Part shown: positions 61,998 to 64,000 of the stretch, in pieces
Layout: each line of letters begins with the position of its first letter
Numbering within the stretch: the first letter of the stretch is position 1
NCBI GenBank assembly: GCA_963514095.1
Contig: OY741269.1
Location: 20,724,559 to 20,788,558, forward strand
DNA: 64,000 nucleotides
Direction of reading: 5' to 3'
DNA from: Eutrigla gurnardus
Lineage: Eukaryota > Chordata > Actinopteri > Perciformes > Triglidae
The notes under the pieces: model-generated
What the model was told of the DNA's origin: nothing
The model's input: the letters and a program-made list of their open reading frames with translations, nothing else
Databases searched by the model: none
Made by a program: the position numbers and the translations under genes

Positions 61998-64000
61998 GTA
62001 GCCTATGTATATTTATATATCTGAATGATATATGTCAACAAACAAATCTCTTAAGAAACCGGCAGAATAATGAAAGGAATGAAAGTGTGGAAGCTGGTGG
62101 ATGTAAAAGCAGCGGAAGTGGAGATTTCTGGCTCATTTAGAGAAAACGGCCTTTAAACAAATGCATTGTAAAATTAATAATGTAAATTTAAAAAAAGAAC
62201 TAACAGATATTAACATGAAACTTCTCCAGTTGATTACCGACATTAAGACAATTATTTTTTGTATTACAAGTTTTATGATTTTTAAATATGCAAATGAGGC
62301 GTTATCTAACAGTAACTTTAGGTACATTTAGGAGAAAACAGACAAAGTAGGAAAATAAGTGTTTTCTTTCCAGCAGTCTGAGGGAAGTCATGTTACGGAA
62401 GATAAATAGAGCAAAAATCTCTAAATCAGTAAGTGCATGAAAATCAATGTGTAGTAACAAATAAACATCATGAACAGCTAGACGCTAATAGCATTTGAAA
62501 AGTCCACCTTTTGTTCATATATTTTCTTAAAAAGCGGCAGATAAAACATTCTAAATTTTCTTTTTCTCTCAGAGCTTTCAACCGTTCAGTCATGTACAAT
62601 AAGGTTGTACATGACCTGGTGAAGGTTTATTAACTTTTGATTGTTCAGAAGATGAAGTTTCCACTGATGCAACGCTGCCATAAATATCTCTCCTCTGGCA
62701 GAATTTCACAGCGTTGATGTAATCTCAACCTCAGTCAGTAGCGACACGGCCGCATTCCTTCCGTGTGAACATGACGCTACACATTCAGATCGGCCCGCTC
62801 CTGTTTATCGGGATCGTTGCCTATGGCAACCGCAATAAGATGATCGGGATGAACAGTAGTGAAGCGGAAGGGTGGCAGTGTACCAGGGAGTGACTTAATT
62901 TGTGACGCAGGGGTTTCATGTTTCCATCAGAGATTCATCTAATAGTTCCACTAAGTGCAGAACAGAAACGGATTCATAGGCAGATAATTAATTCACGCTC
63001 TGTAGATTCAATATGATTTTTTTTTTGGTAACACTTTCTATGAAGGTCACGTATATAACACATTAGAATGCATTCATAAGGCTTTATATGAAAGTAGTTA
63101 TAAAATGTTTATAATCATGCATGACACCTCATAAGACTTTACAATGGATTCTCAGCAACCAGTGTTGTCAGCACTTTGGCAGCTAGATGAGAAAAGGGTA
63201 GAGGAGGCTGACTTTACCTTACTAGGACCCCTGTGTTTGAGTCCTGGATGTTACACAGCACGTTATAACTACCCAACTTTAGAATTAATAACCTGTTATG
63301 ACACATTAGAGCAGTTCTCTGTCTTTATAACTCAAGTTTGGTCGTTATAATGTAACATCCAGGACTCAAACCCTGGGGTCACTTGGGCATGGAGGTATAA
63401 AGCATTTTGAATACTGAACTTATAATGCATAATGTCCACCACTTATCCCACTAATACTTTAAAACCTTGTTATAAGTTATTCATGCATGATTATAAACAT
63501 TTTATGAAGCCTTATAAATGCATTATAATGTGTTATACATGATGCATTATATACATGACCTTCATAGAAAGTGTGACCTGATTTTTTCTCCTTCAGGGTT
63601 GAAGGGCAGAGTCGGACCGACGGGTAAGATCGGGGGCCGAGGCGACCGTGGCCCCGCGGGGAAACGAGGCCCCTTGGGGGAGAATGGGGACTTGGGCCTG
63701 CCGGGTCCTCTGGGCCGCGACGGGGAGAAAGGAAACCAGGGCCAAAGAGGGCCACGTGGGACTGCGGGAACCTGCAAGTGTGGCAGCCTGCAGCCGAAAT
63801 CGGCCTTCTCGGTGGGCATCACCAGCAGCTACCCGGCGGAGAAGACCCCCATCAAGTTCAACAAGGTGCTGTTCGACGAGGGGGGGCACTACACACCGCA
63901 GACGGGCAAGTTCATCTGCGCCTACCCGGGGGTCTACTTCTTCTCCTACGACATCACGCTGGCCAACAAGCACCTGGCCATCGCGCTGGTGCACAACGGC
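61766..64000 (+). CDS. c1qtnf7: c1qtnf7, 5' coding part (cut by window end)
   Basis: Join 61766-61997 and 63597 to beyond 64000, giving 212 residues in the window of an expected 290 or so. C1QTNF7 (CTRP7) is a secreted, collagen-containing member of the C1q/TNF family, related to adiponectin. Residues 1-16 are a signal peptide (MWALMMVVCLCQCVFG). RLICSVPG matches human RYICSIPG. An uninterrupted collagen Gly-X-Y stretch runs from G36 to G135 (34 glycines). CKCGS follows, then the C1q domain starting SAFSVGITSSYP at about 146 and continuing through FICAYPGVYFFSYDITLANK HLAIALVHNG. The Met at 61766 was chosen over the in-frame upstream Met at 61676 because a CGTCCACAG acceptor ends at 61757. 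The human order CPEB2-C1QTNF7 is kept. Confidence 0.92.
62060..62390 (+). repeat. octamer-bearing dispersed repeat
   Basis: GGCAGAATAATGAAAGGAAT, GAAAGTGTGGAAGCTGGTGG and AAATATGCAAATGAGGCGTT ATCTAACAG match 59820-60160 closely and 614-920 and 48660-48800 more distantly. Confidence 0.8.
63029..63576. mobile_element. MITE with about 110-bp terminal inverted repeats
   Basis: The left end AACACTTTCTATGAAGGTCA, CGTATATAACACATTA, AATGCATTCATAAGGCTT and GTTTATAATCATGCATGA is mirrored in reverse complement at 63460-63576. The centre (63140-63420) is unrelated between arms but carries its own smaller inverted copy (GTCCTGGATGTTACA and TGTAACATCCAGGAC). No transposase. Confidence 0.8.
63597..64000 (+). 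CDS. c1qtnf7: c1qtnf7 second coding exon (partial)
   Basis: The acceptor is CTCCTTCAG. It encodes (G)LKGRVGPTGKIGGRGDRGP, the rest of the collagen domain, CKCGS and the N-terminal half of the C1q domain. The window ends inside it at residue 212. Confidence 0.93.

Larger units (their letters stand above)
61998..63596. other. c1qtnf7 intron
   Basis: No exon is seen. It holds an octamer-bearing dispersed repeat (62060-62390) and, ending 20 bp before the next exon, a MITE with long inverted ends (63029-63576). Confidence 0.65.

Overview
The window is teleost nuclear DNA, probably from a percomorph (spiny-rayed) fish. The evidence is intron-split vertebrate genes with GT/AG junctions, very long (GT)n and (TA)n microsatellites, tRNA-derived SINE-like repeats, L2-like LINE remnants and many short inverted-repeat transposons of the kind common in fish. 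Nothing prokaryotic is present: no operons, CRISPR array, phage or plasmid module.

Three protein-coding genes can be rebuilt exon by exon. (1) ndnf, minus strand, has coding exons 13587-13394, 13066-12942 and 11492-10096. They give 571 aa with a signal peptide and fibronectin type III-like modules. A non-coding first exon ends at a strong donor at 19189 in a CpG-rich region. (2) cpeb2, plus strand, has eleven coding exons from 37367 to 52490, giving 635 aa if all are included. It has a low-complexity N-terminus, two RRMs and a C-terminal ZZ zinc-binding domain. The set includes a 51-nt exon and a 24-nt microexon that match the alternatively spliced cassettes of vertebrate CPEB paralogs. A 3' UTR of about 4.8 kb ends near a polyadenylation signal at 57244. 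(3) c1qtnf7, plus strand, is cut by the window end. Its signal peptide and collagen exon lie at 61766-61997, and a second exon from 63597 holds the rest of the collagen domain and the start of the C1q domain.

Layout: 1-9 kb is gene-poor with degenerate repeats. 9.4-9.9 kb is a GC-rich minisatellite just beyond the ndnf stop. 10.1-19.6 kb is ndnf. 19.7-36.3 kb is intergenic and repeat-rich. 36.4-57.3 kb is cpeb2. 57.3-61.7 kb is intergenic or upstream c1qtnf7 sequence with a long polypurine tract and a decayed LINE. 61.8-64 kb is c1qtnf7. CPEB2 and C1QTNF7 are also neighbours on human chromosome 4p15, and NDNF is on human 4q, so the block looks like conserved ancestral linkage.

The genes do not form a pathway. 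Ndnf and C1qtnf7 are secreted proteins, and Cpeb2 controls translation of mRNAs carrying cytoplasmic polyadenylation elements. The most interesting material is in the splicing architecture of cpeb2: the microexon that creates a kinase-type motif, a (GT)50 tract before the 51-nt cassette, and a triplicated 15-bp unit at the next acceptor. Next are the transposon-derived elements in its introns and 3' UTR, and a 26-nt C tract abutting an ndnf splice acceptor.
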